Under the pieces are notes generated by a model, which saw only the letters and a list, made by a program, of their open reading frames with translations, was not told the origin of the DNA and did no database searches. The translations under genes were made by a program, and so were the position numbers. A stretch of 36,000 bases of DNA, taken from the NCBI RefSeq assembly GCF_000282615.1, contig NZ_AKIY01000295.1:1-36000 (forward strand), read 5' to 3'. Shown here in pieces: positions 35,601 to 36,000 of the stretch; the stretch's first letter is position 1; the number at the start of each line of letters is the position of its first letter. This DNA comes from Bradyrhizobium sp. YR681 (GTDB taxonomy: Bacteria; Pseudomonadota; Alphaproteobacteria; Rhizobiales; Xanthobacteraceae).

Positions 35601-35763
35601 CCGCAAGTCGATCGGCATTACGGTCTTCTCGGGCATGCTGGCCTCGACCTGTCTCGCGGTGCTGTTCGTGCCGGCCTTCTTTGTGGTGGTGCAGCGGTTC
35701 GAGAACTGGCGGGCGTCGAAGAAGGCGCCGAAGGCGCAGCCGGTGGCGGAGGTGAAGCCGTAG
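32605..35763 (+). CDS. RND (HAE1-type) multidrug efflux pump, inner-membrane subunit
   Basis: A 1052-residue AcrB/MexB/MexF-type proton-driven efflux pump, full length for the family. The N-terminus ISKFFIERPVLSNVIALLM is typical. The TM4 proton-relay pair is D409/D410 (GIVVDDAIVVVEG) and the TM10 lysine is K940 (LIALSAKNAIL), the residues known to be essential in AcrB. Two large periplasmic loops lie between TM1-2 and TM7-8. AGGGAGCGG precedes the ATG, 12 bp after the adaptor. No outer-membrane factor or local regulator gene lies in the window. Substrates cannot be inferred. Confidence 0.96.
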   Translation: MISKFFIERPVLSNVIALLMILIGGVALFNLAIAQYPDVVPPTVQVTTRYPGASAKTVIDTVALPIEQQVNGVEDMLYMQSYSASDGTYTLTVTFKIGTDLNFAQVLVQNRVSSALSQLPQSVQNQGVTVQKKSTSILLFVTLTSPDKKYDSLYLSNYATINIRDELSRLPGVGNVTVFGAGQYSMRIWLDPNKLQARGLVPQDVIQAIQQQSQQVSAGQVGAPPTPAGQAFQYTLNVNGRLDDSGQFENIIVKTGSSGDVTRVRDVGWVELGAQTYSQIFSLNKQPAVGIGVFQSPGANALQVEQAVEKKMVELAKRFPEGIKYDTPFDTTKFVEASVHEVYMTLIEAGLLVLVVILVFLQDWRAMLVPATTVPVTIIGAFAAMAALGFTINMSTLFAIVLAIGIVVDDAIVVVEGAAHNIEQGMNGHDAAIKAMDQLFAPIVGITLVLISVFLPASFLAGLTGRIYSQFALVIAATALLSAINAATLKPTQCALWLRPTVPPEKRNFFYRGFNNVYNRVERGYTRLITFLCGHATMSVAVALVLIVIGGYGLSRVPTGFLPIEDQGYLIAAIQLPDGAALERTQKVLDKASEIIKETPGVQQVITIAGISALDSSASLANAGVAYIILKDWEARKGPGEDLRSLVYGLNDKLAVIMEARTIVLPPPPIQGIGNAAGFSMQVELRDGNSDFAKLQAITGAVVSNGQSQSALQRVQSSYRSSVPQFNVEIDRIKTQTLHVTTDQVFSALSTYLGSSYVNQFNKFGRVFQVYTQADPAFRVTERDIANMQVRNSNGDMIPIGTVATITPATGPSLISLYNLFPSSTVIGLPAQGYSSGQSLKLMEEIADKTLPQGTGFEWTAMSYQEKAVSNQIYWVFGLAMLLVYLVLAGQYESWYAPISVILAVPLSLLGPTLILNGLKIDNNLYCQIGLILLIALSAKNAILIVEVGLELHGRDGKPVLEAAIEAARARFRPILMTSFAFILGVVPLVIATGAGASARKSIGITVFSGMLASTCLAVLFVPAFFVVVQRFENWRASKKAPKAQPVAEVKP

Positions 35764-35764
35764 C

Positions 35765-35782
35765 TTCGACAAGAATGTCGAA
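35765..35782 (+). other. Short hairpin after the RND pump gene
   Basis: TTCGAC-AAGAAT-GTCGAA is a perfect 6-bp stem starting 2 bp after the stop codon, followed by a stronger hairpin. Together they may form a 3'-end structure. Confidence 0.35.
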
Positions 35783-35784
35783 AA

Positions 35785-35813
35785 CAACCCCATGCACAGT
35801 AGGGATGGGGTTG
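35785..35813 (+). terminator. Candidate terminator of the RND operon
   Basis: CAACCCCAT and ATGGGGTTG form a perfect 9-bp stem around an 11-nt loop, 21 bp after the stop codon. AAAGGATTTAAG follows rather than a U-tract, so termination strength is uncertain. I recall similar sequence as recurrent in Bradyrhizobium, so it may also belong to a repeat. Confidence 0.4.
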
Positions 35814-35853
35814 AAAGGATTTAAGTAATTCGGGCTTGCCGAAAACACTTGCT

Positions 35854-35869
35854 CCGTCGGGCAAAACAC
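35854..35869 (+). repeat. 16-mer shared with the left-edge element
   Basis: CCGTCGGGCAAAACAC is identical, in inverted orientation, to 238-253. TTGC precedes it in both places, with one extra base here. Confidence 0.6.
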
Positions 35870-35928
35870 TGGCATGATGGCATCATGGGCAGGTATCGGG
35901 CGGAGGGCCCAGCCACCGCCCTATCCCC

Positions 35929-36000
35929 GTCATTGCGAGCGCAGCGAAGCAAATCCAGAGTCCCTCCGCGGGAAGATTCTGGATTGCTTCGCTGCGCTCG
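35929..36000. repeat. Palindromic intergenic repeat, family A (copy 2, cut by window end)
   Basis: Begins GTCATTGCGAGCGCAGCGAA and ends in the mirrored arm CTGGATTGCTTCGCTGCGCTCG, stopping before the expected CAATGAC because the window ends. Same family as 2694-2778, with GCAGCGAAGC in place of GAAGCGA and one extra A in AAATCCAG. No gene is seen in 35870-36000. Confidence 0.85.

Noticed and set aside
32611..35793. Open frame of over 1000 codons on the minus strand, antisense to the RND pump
   Set aside because: The plus-strand product is a full-length, motif-complete RND pump. The antisense frame is a product of high third-position GC, and its Arg/His/Asp-rich translation fits no family.
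35379..35864. Minus-strand frame over the end of the RND gene and the downstream hairpins
   Set aside because: Antisense to the conserved pump C-terminus, with no start signal; the downstream part is hairpin sequence.

Overview
The window looks like chromosomal DNA of a Bradyrhizobium-type alphaproteobacterium (Nitrobacteraceae). Reasons: very high GC, with long open antisense frames; an intracellular PHB depolymerase; dense amino-acid and peptide ABC transport; and several families of short palindromic intergenic repeats that I recall from Bradyrhizobium and Rhodopseudomonas genomes. I ran no search. I see no rRNA, tRNA, CRISPR array, transposase or phage gene. I count 30 protein genes.

Layout. 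1-418: gene-free, with a left-edge repeat fragment and a large composite palindrome. 419-3720 (minus): SMP-30/gluconolactonase, GNAT acetyltransferase and GMC oxidoreductase, with a palindromic repeat after the first gene. 3721-7120: two small conserved-type proteins, a glutathione S-transferase and a PhaZ-type PHB depolymerase. 7124-12225 (minus): a polar amino-acid-type ABC transporter (binding protein, two permeases, ATPase) bracketed by two different ureohydrolases, with a divergent LysR regulator (12385-13299). This reads as an uptake-and-hydrolysis locus for a guanidino or amidino compound. 13351-21281 (minus): a peptide-type ABC transporter (Tat-exported binding protein, DppB, DppC, fused DppD-DppF ATPase) carrying a DadA-like FAD oxidoreductase and a GhrA-like 2-hydroxyacid dehydrogenase, with a divergent XRE-cupin regulator (21497-22129).

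22287-25779 (plus): an orphan hybrid histidine kinase, a small cupin and a secreted protein of unknown function. 25792-28882 (minus): a PF04185-type phosphoesterase followed 13 bp later by a di-heme cytochrome c peroxidase. Upstream of the pair is a PhoB-type promoter, two 7-mers with 11-bp periodicity placed exactly 10 bp before a TAGAAT -10 box. This is the clearest regulatory signal in the window. 29151-30326 (plus): an exported beta-propeller protein. 30363-31154 (minus): an orphan amino-acid-type binding protein. 31399-35763 (plus): an RND efflux adaptor lipoprotein and its inner-membrane pump, with no regulator or outer-membrane factor in view. 35764-36000: two hairpins and a truncated copy of the repeat seen at 2694.

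The best candidates for something undescribed are the dual-ureohydrolase transporter locus, the XRE-cupin-controlled peptide/amino-acid oxidation locus, and the Pho-controlled phosphoesterase-peroxidase pair.
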